DNA of 64,000 nt from Bradyrhizobium cytisi (GCF_008123515.1 NZ_VSSR01000023.1:32510-96509); one strand, 5' to 3'; numbered from the stretch's first letter, positions 29,118-37,841 are shown. Notes: generated from the sequence alone by a model not told the origin. A program made the numbers and translations.

Positions 29118-30095
29118 CTACTCCTGCACCCGCTCCAGCTTCTGCAAGCACCGCGTCGCGCGGACCGCGGCCGGCATCTCCTCGTCCGGAAAGCTCGTCT
29201 TCCAGTCGGTGACGCCGACTTCGCCGACATAGATATCGCCCTTCGAATCCAGCGCGATGCCATGTGGTGCCAGAAACTTTCCGCTGGCGACACCCGGGCC
29301 TTGCTCGCCGCCGAGCCGCGCGATGCGCTTTCCCGTGGCGTCCACGATCGACAGCCGCGGGCCGAGATTGGGCACCTTGCGATTGACGGCCATGCCGGGG
29401 CCGAGCTCGCCGATGACGAAGGTCGGGCTCTTGCCCCCGCCGCAGCAGCACAGCGCACAGGGGCGGTGCAGATTGTTCCACTGCGTCTCGTACTTGCCCT
29501 CGCCGTTGAACACCTGCACGCGATGGTTCTCGCGATCGGCGACATAGACCCAGCCATCGGCATCGGTGGCGATGTTGTGCACGATGTTGAACTGGCCGGG
29601 ATCCGTGCCCGGCTCGCCCCAGCTTTTGATAAGCTTGCCGTCGGGCGTGTATTTGTGCACGCGGGCATTGCCATAGCCGTCGGAGACGTAGATCTCGCCC
29701 TTCGGCGACAGCGCGGTGTGGGTGCATCGATGGAACGGCTCGCCGCTCATGAATGGCGCAGGCTTTGCGGGAATGCCGATCGTCAGCAGCACCTTGCCGT
29801 CGGTGGTGCATTTGCGCACGGTGTGGTCGCCGTCATCGGTGCAGTAGAGATTGTCGTCGGCATCGATGTGCAGCCCGTGCGCGCGCGAGAACAGGCCTTC
29901 GCCAAAGCTGCGCAGGAAATTGCCCTCGCGGTCGAGCACCACCATCGGATGGGCGCCGCGGTTGAAGACATAGACGCGATCCTTGCTGTCGACCGCCACC
30001 GAGGCGACGTCGGTGAGCTGCCAGCCGTTGGGAAGCTTCGCGAAATTTTCGACGACGCGGTAGCGGTGTTCGCCGGTGCCGAGAATCGCTGGCAT
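29118..30095 (-). CDS. NHL-repeat beta-propeller protein (peptidyl-hydroxyglycine lyase-like)
   Basis: 325 residues from ATG 30093-30095 with GAGGGGA upstream. Repeated blades show VAVDSKDRVYVFNRGAHPMVVLDREGNF, GLHIDADDNLYCTDDGDHTVRK, ALSPKGEIYVSDGYGNARVHKYTPDGKLIKSWG and NIATDADGWVYVADRENHRVQVF, the NHL/6-bladed propeller pattern of the peptidyl-alpha-hydroxyglycine amidating-lyase group. No signal peptide is seen, so location is uncertain. A CCCCGGG patch (Cys-rich) is unusual for a blade. It follows the flavin monooxygenase gene by 14 bases, so the two are cotranscribed and may act on one compound. Confidence 0.82.
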   Translation of the reverse strand: MPAILGTGEHRYRVVENFAKLPNGWQLTDVASVAVDSKDRVYVFNRGAHPMVVLDREGNFLRSFGEGLFSRAHGLHIDADDNLYCTDDGDHTVRKCTTDGKVLLTIGIPAKPAPFMSGEPFHRCTHTALSPKGEIYVSDGYGNARVHKYTPDGKLIKSWGEPGTDPGQFNIVHNIATDADGWVYVADRENHRVQVFNGEGKYETQWNNLHRPCALCCCGGGKSPTFVIGELGPGMAVNRKVPNLGPRLSIVDATGKRIARLGGEQGPGVASGKFLAPHGIALDSKGDIYVGEVGVTDWKTSFPDEEMPAAVRATRCLQKLERVQE

Positions 30096-30109
30096 GTGTT
30101 GTCCCCTCT

Positions 30110-31903
30110 TCAGTTGCCTCTGTCGTGCTCGTTTGCAGCCGCGGCCCGTCCCAAAATCCCCTCCTCGATCGCCTTGATCTGCAGCGCGAGAAATTTCGAG
30201 TTGATCCGGCACTGCGCGAGGCTGCCGGCGATGAACCACAGGCCGGGCTGCCCGGTGCGCGCATACATGTTGCGCAGCTCGAAACCATCGCCAAAGCCCC
30301 AGACCGGGCCGATACGGTCGGCGACGCCGTCGCCGAACAGCTTTCGCACGAGGTATTCCTGTGGCTTGTAGCCGGTCGAGAGCACGATGAGATCGGCTGC
30401 GATGGTCGTGCCATCATTCAGCTGCGCGCCATCGGCCGTGAAGCCGTCGATGTCCTCGAATTGCTTCAGCTCGATCGCGCCTTCGACGATCAGGTTGGAG
30501 CAGCCGACGTTGAAGTAATAGCCGCCGCCGCGGGTGAGGTATTTGAACTGCCAGCCGGTGCCGGCCTCGCCGAAGTCGAGCTTGAAGCCGACGCGGCGCA
30601 GTCCGTCGAGCAGCTCCTTGTCGAGTTCCTTCGACTGTTCCGTCAGCATCACATGGGTCTTCTTCGCCAGCGGCGTCGGCATCGATGTCGCGATCAGATC
30701 GTTGTCCTCGAGCGTGCCCTCATTGTAGATCGCATAGGCCAGCTGTGCCGACGGCTCGATATTGGTGACCAGCGTCGGCGAACGCTGCACCAGCGTCACC
30801 TTGGCGCCACTGGAATGAAGATCCTGCGCGATGTCGTGACCGCTGTTGCCGGTGCCGATGACGATGGCGCGCTTGCCGTGCCAGTTCTCGCCGTCCTCGT
30901 AGCGGCTGGAATGCAGCAGCGTGCCCTTGAAACGATCGAGAGTCGGAATATCAGGCACGTTAGCGATGCCGCTGACTCCGGTTGCCATGATCACATGACG
31001 CGGATGCATGGTGCGCTTGCTGCCGTCGGTGCGGCGCAGCGTCACCGTCCAGCGTCCCTTGGCCTCGTCATAGGCGCCGCCTTCGAATTCGGTGCCGGTC
31101 CAGAAGTTCAGCTCCATCGCGTCGACGTAAGCTTCGAACCAGTTCGCGAGCTTGTCCTTGGGGATGTAGGTCGGCCAGCTCGGCGGGAACGGCATGTAGG
31201 GCAGGTGATTGACCTGCACCTGGTTGTGCAGGGTGAGCGCGTGATAGCGCTTGCGCCAATTATCGCCGACCCGCGTCTCGCGATCGACGATCAGCGTGTC
31301 GATCTGCAACTGCTTCAGCCGCGCCGCGATCGCGAGCCCGGCCTGGCCGCCGCCAACCACCAGTACGGCGGGATCACGATCGGAATAGTCGCGCGAGGCC
31401 TTGCGCAAGTCGAGCCAGTTCGGCCCGCGGAAATTGCGCGAATAGGCCTGGCCGCGCGGTCGCGACGTGCCGAGCTGTTCCTCAAAACCTTTGAGCTCGT
31501 CGAGCGCGGTAAGTAGCGTCCACGCCGTCAAACGATCGCCGTCGGCGGCATCGGGCACGAGCCGCAAGATGCCGCTGCCGCGCCCCTGCGCGGTCTCGAA
31601 ATTGAAGATCGCCTCGATATTGTTTGTGCCGGCACGTGTCACCCAGCGCGGCGCTGCGCGGTTCGTGGCGATCCTGAGATTGCTCGGCGCCGCATTGGGT
31701 GCGAGGCCGGTCAATGCTCGAGCGACGTTATCGCGTCCGGCGATGGTTTGTAGATTCCAGCTTAGTGCCAGCACATCGCGCCAGAAACATTCGGCGACGA
31801 ACATGCGGTCGAGAGCAGCGCGATCGGATCGAGCAAGCGTGCGCTCGAATTCGTCCAGCCAGGCTTGCGCGGAGACGGAAATATCCTTCGTCTTGTCCAG
31901 CAT
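30110..31903 (-). CDS. Flavin-containing monooxygenase with N-terminal NTF2/SnoaL-like domain
   Basis: 597 residues. Residues 10-150 look like an NTF2/SnoaL fold (WLDEFERTLARSDRAALDRMFVAECFWRDVLALSW); residues about 178-580 form a flavin monooxygenase: FAD motif GGGQAG (184-189), the FMO identifying motif FKGTLLHSSRY (325-335) and NADPH motif GTGNSG (350-355). Such enzymes oxygenate nucleophilic N, S or carbonyl centres using NADPH and oxygen. First gene of a pair with the beta-propeller protein. GAGGT precedes the ATG at a 6-base gap. Substrate unknown. Confidence 0.9.
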   Translation of the reverse strand: MLDKTKDISVSAQAWLDEFERTLARSDRAALDRMFVAECFWRDVLALSWNLQTIAGRDNVARALTGLAPNAAPSNLRIATNRAAPRWVTRAGTNNIEAIFNFETAQGRGSGILRLVPDAADGDRLTAWTLLTALDELKGFEEQLGTSRPRGQAYSRNFRGPNWLDLRKASRDYSDRDPAVLVVGGGQAGLAIAARLKQLQIDTLIVDRETRVGDNWRKRYHALTLHNQVQVNHLPYMPFPPSWPTYIPKDKLANWFEAYVDAMELNFWTGTEFEGGAYDEAKGRWTVTLRRTDGSKRTMHPRHVIMATGVSGIANVPDIPTLDRFKGTLLHSSRYEDGENWHGKRAIVIGTGNSGHDIAQDLHSSGAKVTLVQRSPTLVTNIEPSAQLAYAIYNEGTLEDNDLIATSMPTPLAKKTHVMLTEQSKELDKELLDGLRRVGFKLDFGEAGTGWQFKYLTRGGGYYFNVGCSNLIVEGAIELKQFEDIDGFTADGAQLNDGTTIAADLIVLSTGYKPQEYLVRKLFGDGVADRIGPVWGFGDGFELRNMYARTGQPGLWFIAGSLAQCRINSKFLALQIKAIEEGILGRAAAANEHDRGN

Positions 31904-31926
31904 ACGCGACCTCGTGCCGTCTTCGC

Positions 31927-31950
31927 GGCGTTTCCTCTGGCGTTTCCTCT
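31927..31950. repeat. Perfect 12-base tandem duplication
   Basis: GGCGTTTCCTCT occurs twice head to tail, 24 bases upstream of the monooxygenase start on its transcribed side. It probably arose by slippage and changes promoter or leader spacing; whether it affects expression is unknown. Confidence 0.7.
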
Positions 31951-31995
31951 GAGGTCGGACGCTATACTGGTTCAGTCGATGTCGAAAGCGCGTTA

Positions 31996-32028
31996 CCCGA
32001 GCAGCGAGAGCATGTGGCTCTGCTCGGG
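31996..32028. terminator. Long hairpin downstream of alkA-type gene
   Basis: CCCGAGC (31996-32002) pairs with GCTCGGG (32022-32028) and, inside a short asymmetric bulge, AGAGC pairs with GCTCT around ATGTG. It lies about 120 bases beyond the stop of the glycosylase gene on its strand. There is no T run, so it may be a processing or termination signal. Confidence 0.4.
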
Positions 32029-32145
32029 CGGAATGCGCCTCATGTTGTTGGCGGCGAAATCCCGGCTTGTGACTGTGCCGGCATCTCGTTGACCACGCAC
32101 GCGTCGTTGCAACAGCAACATAGCTTTAAACGCTGTTCGGCGGCC

Positions 32146-32793
32146 TCACGCCGAAAGCACGCCCTCGCGCTTTTTCACCGCGCGGTAATAGCTCCACCAC
32201 AGATGCGCGGCAGCACCACGGAACGGACGCCAGGGCTCGGCGAGCGGCGCCATCTGCTTTTCCGTCGGCCGTGCCTGAAGGCCGAGGCCAATCTTGATGC
32301 CCTCCTGCACGGCGAGGTCGCCGGCCGGCCAGGCATCGCCATGGCCGAGGCAAAACAGGAGATAGACGTCCGCCGTCCAGGGCCCGATGCCGGGCAGCGA
32401 GATCAGCGTGTGATGCGCGGCATCCGCATCTTCTTCGGCGAGCACGTCGAGATTCACCCGCTCCGCGATGATCTCGCGCGCGAGATGTTTCAGTGTCTTG
32501 ATCTTGGCGGCCGACAGGCCGAGCCGCCCCAGCCGGTCGGTGCGGGCACGGCGCACGGCCTCGTGGTCGAACGGATCGAAGGCGGCGGACAGGCGTCCCC
32601 AGATCGCCGCGGCGCTCGCGGTCGAGAGCTGCTGTCCACAGACGATATGGGCAAGTCCCGCAAACCCCGGCTCGCGCCGCCGTAACGCCGGCATGCCCGC
32701 GATCTCGAGCACCGGCTTCAGACGCGGATCGCGCTTGACCAGCGTATGGACGGCCTCTTCGAGATCGGACTGGGCTTCGAGGTGGATGGTCAT
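32146..32793 (-). CDS. DNA-3-methyladenine glycosylase II (AlkA-type)
   Basis: 215 residues, shorter than E. coli AlkA because the N-terminal beta domain is missing; only the helical HhH domain is present. Key features: FAGLAHIVCGQQLSTASAAAIWGRL, the helix-hairpin-helix LPGIGPWTADVYLLFCLGHGDAWPAGDLAV with the catalytic Asp in AGDLAV. It removes alkylated purines from DNA in base excision repair. Single gene, divergent from gluQ. Confidence 0.9.
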   Translation of the reverse strand: MTIHLEAQSDLEEAVHTLVKRDPRLKPVLEIAGMPALRRREPGFAGLAHIVCGQQLSTASAAAIWGRLSAAFDPFDHEAVRRARTDRLGRLGLSAAKIKTLKHLAREIIAERVNLDVLAEEDADAAHHTLISLPGIGPWTADVYLLFCLGHGDAWPAGDLAVQEGIKIGLGLQARPTEKQMAPLAEPWRPFRGAAAHLWWSYYRAVKKREGVLSA

Positions 32794-32940
32794 TGTTGCC
32801 TAACTCGTGATGCGCGGGCTTGACCCGTGCATCCATCTCATATCGTAACAGGGTCTTGGAAGATGGATGGCCGGGTTATGGGCGAGCGGAAGCGACGCCG
32901 TCCTTAACGGCTATGCACGGCCATGACGAGATCTTTGCAT

Positions 32941-33813
32941 ATGCCGCCACCCGTTTTCCGATTTGCCCCCAGCCCGAACGGCCTCTTGCATCTCGGCCAC
33001 GCCTATTCGGCGCTGCTCAATTTCGATCGCGCGCAGCAAACCGGCGGGCGGCTGCTGCTGCGGATCGAGGACATCGACGCGACGCGCTGCCGGCCGGAGT
33101 TCGAGACGGCGATTGATGAGGACCTCGCCTGGCTGGGGATCACCTGGGAGACGCCGGTGCGGCGGCAGTCGGAGCATCTCGCCGATTATCGCGCTGCGTT
33201 GGAAAAACTCGCCGCGCTCGGCCTCGTCTATCCCGCCTTCGAAAGCCGCGCCGAGATCGCCAGGCTCGTGGCTGCGCGCGAGGCCCATGGACCATGGCCG
33301 CGCGATCCCGACGGTGCACCGCTCTATCCCGGTGACGCGAAATCGCTGGCGGCCGGCGAGAGGTCGCATTTGATCGATACCGGCGCGGCTTACGCGTTGC
33401 GGCTCGACATGGCGGCCGCCTGCCGGCGCGTTGCCGGCCTGACCTGGAATGAGTTGGGTGAGGGCCCCGATGGCGAGCGCGGCACGGTCGCCGCACTGCC
33501 CGAGGCGTGGGGCGACGTGATCCTGGCCCGCAAGGAGACGCCGACCAGCTACCATCTGTCCGTCGTGGTCGACGACGCGCTCCAGGGTGTGAGCGAGATC
33601 GTGCGCGGCCAGGACCTGTTCCACGCCACCTCGGTCCACCGCCTGCTCCAGGCTCTGCTCGGCCTGCCTGAGCCCGCCTACCGCCACCACCCCCTGATTC
33701 GCGACGCCCACGGGCGGAAGCTGTCGAAATCGGACCGCTCGACCGGTCTGCGGGAGTTACGCGCTGCGGGCATCTCGCCCGCCGGTATCCGCACGTTCGT
33801 GGGATTAGGCTAA
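32941..33813 (+). CDS. gluQ: Glutamyl-Q tRNA(Asp) synthetase, zinc-less form
   Basis: 290 residues from MPPPVFRFAPSPNG; an ATG at 32923 adds six residues. HIGH-type motif LHLGHAYSALL at about 16-26, LLLRIEDIDATRCR, VVVDDALQGVSEIVRGQDL, and KLSKSDRSTGLREL near the end identify a truncated glutamyl-tRNA synthetase paralogue. It attaches glutamate to queuosine 34 of tRNA(Asp). The zinc ligands seen in E. coli (YYCTCTR) are replaced: YPAFESR here gives Ala99 and Glu101. No anticodon domain, as expected. Confidence 0.9.
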   Translation: MPPPVFRFAPSPNGLLHLGHAYSALLNFDRAQQTGGRLLLRIEDIDATRCRPEFETAIDEDLAWLGITWETPVRRQSEHLADYRAALEKLAALGLVYPAFESRAEIARLVAAREAHGPWPRDPDGAPLYPGDAKSLAAGERSHLIDTGAAYALRLDMAAACRRVAGLTWNELGEGPDGERGTVAALPEAWGDVILARKETPTSYHLSVVVDDALQGVSEIVRGQDLFHATSVHRLLQALLGLPEPAYRHHPLIRDAHGRKLSKSDRSTGLRELRAAGISPAGIRTFVGLG

Positions 33814-33889
33814 GTTTCTCTGGGGGTTAGCAAAACGCTGCCGTGACTCCAGGGGTTCCGCCGTGCCATGCTTAGCCGATAGCCAGGGG

Positions 33890-33917
33890 TTCGAAGGGGA
33901 TATACTTCGAAGGGGAT
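33890..33917 (+). repeat. Duplicated TTCGAAGGGGAT in kinase leader
   Basis: TTCGAAGGGGAT occurs at 33890-33901 and again at 33906-33917, separated by ATAC, so the AAGGGGA ribosome-binding site is present twice just before the histidine kinase ATG. The proximal copy is at functional distance. Confidence 0.7.
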
Positions 33918-33919
33918 TT

Positions 33920-35194
33920 ATGGCGGCGAAAACGCGCACTACGCGGGCGTCCAGGCGACCGCCGCGGAAGCGACCCGCGGCGGCCGGTAAGGTACGCAAG
34001 CGCGGCGCCAAGCCGGCCGCACCGGACATGGTCCAGGTGGCGCTAGCCGCCTTTGCCCACGAGGTCCGCACCCCCCTGACCGGGATTCTGGCGATCAGCG
34101 ACCTGCTCTCGACCTCCGATCTCGGCGAGCGGGAACGGCGCTGGGCCGATACCATCAAGGCCGGTGCCGAGCATCTGGCGAACCTTGCCACGCTATTCGT
34201 CGATGCCGCCAAGACCGGCAAGCGCGCGGGCGGCAGCACGCTGCGGCAGGATTTGTTCGATCTGCGGGCGCTCGCCCGCAGCACCGGCGATTCGCTCGCC
34301 GGCCGCGCCGCCGCCAAGGGTCTTCAGGCCGAGGTCGATATCTCCGACAAGCTTGCGGGCCTCGTGGTCGGCGATCCCGTCCGCCTCCGCGCCGCGCTCG
34401 AGAATCTGATCGACAATGCCGTGAAGTTCACTGACCAGGGCGGCGTGGCGATATCGGCGACGCCCTGGCGCCCCGCCAAGGGCGGCGGAAGAGGCAAGAC
34501 CAAGGACAAGGTGAAAGGCAAGCGCAAAGTCGGCGTCGCCTTTGCGGTGTCGGACAGCGGCATCGGCCTGACCATGGCCGAGATCAAGCGGCTGTTCCGC
34601 CCGTTCACCCAGGCCAATGTCACCATCGCGTCGCGCTTCGGCGGCGCCGGGCTCGGTCTGTCCTCGGTGAAGCAGCTGGCGCGCGCGATGGGCGGCGACA
34701 TCACGGTCGCGCCACGGCGCGGCGGTGGTGCCACCTTCACGCTGACGGTGTCGCTGGATGCGGCGGGTCCCGCGAAGTCCCGCAAATCGGGCGGTGAGGA
34801 GCCGAATGCGCTGGCGGCGTTGCGCGTGCTCAGCGTGGAGGACAATCCGTTCGGCCGCGTCGTGCTCAACACAATTTTGACCGAGCTCGGTCATCATGCC
34901 GAGTTCATCGGCCGCGGCGAGGACGCGGTGAACCGGCTCGCGCAGGGCGGTTTCGATGCGGTGCTGATGGATATGGTGTTGCCGGGCATCGACGGCGTTG
35001 AGGCGATCCGCCGGATCCGCACGATGCAGGCGCCGCTGGCTCAGATCCCGATCATAGGCGTGTCCGGTCGCGGCGAGGACGAGGCGGCGTCGCGCGAGGC
35101 CGGCGCCAACGCCTTCCTGGTCAAGCCTGTGTCCCCGCGGGCTTTAGCGACTGCGCTGCTTGAAGCGAGACGCCGTGAGGAAGCCGCGACTTGA
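33920..35194 (+). CDS. Soluble hybrid histidine kinase with receiver domain
   Basis: 424 residues from ATG 33920. A basic, Ala/Arg/Lys-rich N terminus (1-35) is followed by HisKA with FAHEVRTPL (phospho-acceptor His47), HATPase_c with the N box ENLIDNAVKF, G1 DSGIG and G2 GGAGLGLS, and a C-terminal receiver (about 300-415) with the Asp in VLMDMVLPGIDG and Lys in FLVKPV. No membrane helices or sensor domain, so it probably responds to an internal signal or to a partner. Its last 74 bases overlap the convergent YihY gene. Confidence 0.92.
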   Translation: MAAKTRTTRASRRPPRKRPAAAGKVRKRGAKPAAPDMVQVALAAFAHEVRTPLTGILAISDLLSTSDLGERERRWADTIKAGAEHLANLATLFVDAAKTGKRAGGSTLRQDLFDLRALARSTGDSLAGRAAAKGLQAEVDISDKLAGLVVGDPVRLRAALENLIDNAVKFTDQGGVAISATPWRPAKGGGRGKTKDKVKGKRKVGVAFAVSDSGIGLTMAEIKRLFRPFTQANVTIASRFGGAGLGLSSVKQLARAMGGDITVAPRRGGGATFTLTVSLDAAGPAKSRKSGGEEPNALAALRVLSVEDNPFGRVVLNTILTELGHHAEFIGRGEDAVNRLAQGGFDAVLMDMVLPGIDGVEAIRRIRTMQAPLAQIPIIGVSGRGEDEAASREAGANAFLVKPVSPRALATALLEARRREEAAT

Positions 35195-36020
35195 TGATCG
35201 CGGCGTTGAGCTCGCCGCCAAAGACGAAGATCGCGGCGATGAAATACAGAAACACCAGCGCGATGATCACCGAGGCGAGCCCCGCATACATCGTGACGTA
35301 ATTGTTGGCGAAGCGCGCCAGGTACTGGCCGAACACGACGCCCGAGATCAGCGACGCCACGATGGTGAAGACGATGCCGGGCAGGATCTGGAGGAAGCCG
35401 CGCCGTCCGGCCGGCAGCCAGGTATGCAGGATGATCAGCGCCACCACCAGCGCGCTGATGGTGATGCCGTAGCGCAGCCAGGTCAGGATGCTTTCGTTGG
35501 ATTCGACGAACAGTGGAATGTGGCGCCGCGCTGCCTCGATGAAGAGCGGGCCGAGCACGATCAGGAATGCCATGGCAAGCGCGGTGATGGCCGCGACCAG
35601 CGTGTAGCCGATCGATTCCAGCCGCAGCCAGTACCAGCGCCGCATCTCCACCACCGCATAAGCGCGGTTCAGCGCAACGCGAAGCGCCTCGACGCCGTTC
35701 GAGGCGAAATAAACCGACAGCACCGCGCCGATCGTCAGCACGCCGGTGCGGGTGGTGGTCAGCACGTCGTGGATCTCGCCGGAGAGCGCATCCGCCACTT
35801 GCGTGGGCCACACCTGAAGCATCAGACCAGCCGCCTGGTCGGCGAGCTCCTTGGAGCCGAAGAAGCCGGCCAGCGACGTCAGCACGATCAGGAACGGGAA
35901 CAGCGCCATCAGCGTCGACAGCGCGATGTGGCTCGCGATCGCCCAGCCGTCGTCGGCCAGGAAGGTATAAAACGCGTCCATCGCGACGACGTAGATGTAG
36001 CGGATCGCTCTCAAGATCAT
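35121..36020 (-). CDS. YihY/BrkB-family inner-membrane protein
   Basis: 299 residues with six helices. The family pattern is clear: FLADDGWAIASHIALSTLMALFPFLIVLTSLAGFFGS, then SNGVEALRVALNRAYAVVEMRRWYWLRLESIGYTL, and FGQYLARFANNYVTMYAGLASVIIALVFLYFIAAIFVFGGELNA. Once called ribonuclease BN, this family is now viewed as membrane proteins of unknown or envelope role. Stop at 35121 lies inside the 3' end of the histidine kinase frame (74-base tail-to-tail overlap). Confidence 0.9.
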   Translation of the reverse strand: MILRAIRYIYVVAMDAFYTFLADDGWAIASHIALSTLMALFPFLIVLTSLAGFFGSKELADQAAGLMLQVWPTQVADALSGEIHDVLTTTRTGVLTIGAVLSVYFASNGVEALRVALNRAYAVVEMRRWYWLRLESIGYTLVAAITALAMAFLIVLGPLFIEAARRHIPLFVESNESILTWLRYGITISALVVALIILHTWLPAGRRGFLQILPGIVFTIVASLISGVVFGQYLARFANNYVTMYAGLASVIIALVFLYFIAAIFVFGGELNAAIIKSRLPHGVSLQAAQSLKPAGTQA

Positions 36021-36087
36021 TGGGCTAACATCTGATATAATTGGCCTAAAAGCCAGATCGCGAAAACGCTACCTGTTTCCCCCGTTT

Positions 36088-36149
36088 TCATTCCGGGGCG
36101 ATGCGTAGGACCGCGCGGAGCGCAAGCCCGAGCATCGAGCCCGGAATGA
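36088..36149. repeat. Palindromic intergenic repeat, TTCCGGGGCGATGCG type
   Basis: TCATTCCGGG at 36088-36097 is complementary to CCCGGAATGA at 36140-36149; the inside has GCGATGCG and GCATCGAG, which also pair. This two-armed form matches a family of short palindromic elements I associate with Bradyrhizobium-like intergenic regions. It lies between the YihY promoter side and the HIG1 gene. Confidence 0.6.
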
Positions 36150-36196
36150 CGGCGTGCGCCATAGCGGACCGGCGCACACGGTGTTATCTAGCCCTG

Positions 36197-36391
36197 ATGG
36201 CATCTCTCCTGAGTACTTTCATCCTGCCGGTGGCAGCCGGCGCCGTGGCGATCGTGCTGCTGCTCGGTCTCGTCAACATGATGCGCGGCGGCTCGCCCAA
36301 CACCTCGCAGAAGCTGATGCGCTTGCGCGTACTGCTTCAGTTCGTGGCGATCGTGGTTGCCATGCTCGCTGTCTGGGCCATGGGGCGCTAA
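36197..36391 (+). CDS. HIG1-domain twin-transmembrane protein
   Basis: 64 residues from ATG 36197. Two membrane helices (LLSTFILPVAAGAVAIVLLLGLVNMM and LRVLLQFVAIVVAMLAVWAMG) separated by a short loop, MMRGGSPNTSQKLMRLRVLLQ, the HIG1 pattern. In mitochondria and some alphaproteobacteria such proteins associate with respiratory complexes, especially cytochrome oxidase. The stop is two bases from the start of the adenosyltransferase gene, so they are cotranscribed. Confidence 0.85.
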   Translation: MASLLSTFILPVAAGAVAIVLLLGLVNMMRGGSPNTSQKLMRLRVLLQFVAIVVAMLAVWAMGR

Positions 36392-36392
36392 C

Positions 36393-36965
36393 ATGGTCGT
36401 GCTCAACCGCATCTACACCAAGACTGGTGACGACGGCACGACAGCGCTCGGAACCGGCGAGCGCCGTCCGAAATATGATTTGCGCATCGCGGCCTATGGC
36501 ACGGTCGACGAGACCAATGCCGCGATCGGCGTTGTTCGCCTGTACACAAAGGATGCGCCCGAGCTCGATGCGATGCTCGGCCGGATCCAGAACGATCTAT
36601 TCGACCTTGGCGCTGACCTCGCGGTGCCCGAGCGGGAAGGCAAAGCGGAACGGTTGCGCGTGGTGGCGAGCCAGGTCGAGCGGCTCGAGCACGATATCGA
36701 CGCGCTCAACGACAAGCTCGCACCGCTCACGTCTTTCGTGCTGCCGGGCGGCACGCCGGCCGCCGCCTACCTTCATGTCGCCCGCACGATTTGCCGCAGG
36801 GCGGAACGTATGATGGTGGAACTGGCGGCCCGGCCCGGAGAGCCGGTCGGTGCAGCTGGCATCCAATATATGAACCGCCTGTCGGACTTCCTGTTCGTGG
36901 CCAGCCGTGCGGCCAACCATAATGGCGCCGGCGACGTGCTCTGGATTCCGGGCCAGAACCGCTGA
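36393..36965 (+). CDS. PduO-type ATP:cob(I)alamin adenosyltransferase
   Basis: 190 residues from ATG 36393. The PduO motifs are complete: MVVLNRIYTKTGDDGTTALGTGERRPKYDLRIAAYGTVDETNAAIG, the helical core, and AHVARTICRRAERMMVELA-like region with NRLSDFLFVASRAAN. It transfers the adenosyl group of ATP to cob(I)alamin to make coenzyme B12, in the cytoplasm. The upstream HIG1 gene is adjacent. No cobalamin riboswitch is seen. Confidence 0.93.
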   Translation: MVVLNRIYTKTGDDGTTALGTGERRPKYDLRIAAYGTVDETNAAIGVVRLYTKDAPELDAMLGRIQNDLFDLGADLAVPEREGKAERLRVVASQVERLEHDIDALNDKLAPLTSFVLPGGTPAAAYLHVARTICRRAERMMVELAARPGEPVGAAGIQYMNRLSDFLFVASRAANHNGAGDVLWIPGQNR

Positions 36966-37014
36966 CCCATTGAGCAGCGCATTTCCAAGGTCTAAAATTT
37001 GGCCCTGTCGCGCG

Positions 37015-37043
37015 TTGACCGGGCCGGATCAGGCCTTTAGGTT
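37015..37043 (+). promoter_or_regulatory. Putative sigma-70 promoter for etfBA
   Basis: TTGACC at 37015-37020, a 17-base spacer and TAGGTT at 37038-37043, about 49 bases before the etfB start. The same -35/-10 pair (TTGACG, 17, TAGGTT) precedes the SAM-II riboswitch, supporting it as a real promoter form in this genome. Confidence 0.5.
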
Positions 37044-37091
37044 CCGCGCCAGTTGAATAGCCCCCCTCCCAAATTGAGTGAAAGAGGATCG

Positions 37092-37841
37092 ATGAAGGTC
37101 TTAGTGCCGGTAAAGCGGGTGGTCGATTACAACGTCAAGGTCCGCGTCAAGAGCGATGGATCGGGCGTTGAACTCGCCAACGTCAAGATGTCGATGAATC
37201 CCTTCGATGAAATCGCGGTCGAGGAAGCGCTGCGCCTGAAGGAAGCCGGCAAGGCTACCGAGGTCGTGGTGGTCTCCATCGGACCGGCGCAGGCATCGGA
37301 GACGATCCGCACTGGGCTCGCCATGGGTGCCGACCGCGGCATCCTGGTGAAGGCCGACGGCACCGTCGAGCCGCTCGCCGTCGCCAAGATCCTGAAGAAG
37401 GTCGCGGAAGAAGAGCAGCCCGGCCTGATCATTCTCGGCAAGCAGGCGATCGACGACGACAGCAATCAGACCGGCCAGATGCTGGCCGCGCTGCTCGGCT
37501 GGTCGCAGGCGACCTTCGCCTCGAAGCTCGAAGTTGAAGGAAGCGACTTCAAGGTCACGCGTGAAGTCGACGGCGGTCTGCAGACCGTGAAGCTGAAGGG
37601 GCCGGCGATCGTCACTACCGATCTTCGTCTTAACGAGCCGCGCTATGCCTCACTGCCTAACATCATGAAGGCCAAGAAGAAGCCGATCGCGGACAAGACC
37701 GTCGCCGATTACGGCGTCGACATCACCGCGCGCCTCGAAGTTCTGAAAACGGCTGAGCCCGCGGGCCGCAAGGCCGGCGTCAAGGTGAAGGACGTCGCCG
37801 AGCTGGTGTCGAAGCTCAAGAACGAAGCCGGGGTGCTCTGA
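37092..37841 (+). CDS. etfB: Electron transfer flavoprotein beta subunit
   Basis: 249 residues from ATG 37092. [20 protein letters not shown] is the typical N terminus, with [21 protein letters not shown], then [10 protein letters not shown] and [23 protein letters not shown]. EtfB holds AMP and, with EtfA and FAD, passes electrons from acyl-CoA and related dehydrogenases to the membrane quinone reductase. Stop and next start share one base (TGATG). Confidence 0.95.
   Translation: MKVLVPVKRVVDYNVKVRVKSDGSGVELANVKMSMNPFDEIAVEEALRLKEAGKATEVVVVSIGPAQASETIRTGLAMGADRGILVKADGTVEPLAVAKILKKVAEEEQPGLIILGKQAIDDDSNQTGQMLAALLGWSQATFASKLEVEGSDFKVTREVDGGLQTVKLKGPAIVTTDLRLNEPRYASLPNIMKAKKKPIADKTVADYGVDITARLEVLKTAEPAGRKAGVKVKDVAELVSKLKNEAGVL

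Noticed and set aside
31980..32100. Short peptide frame (MRRIPPEQSHMLSLLG) in the gap beside the glycosylase gene
   Set aside because: Only 16 codons, no ribosome site, and it is explained by the hairpin sequence.
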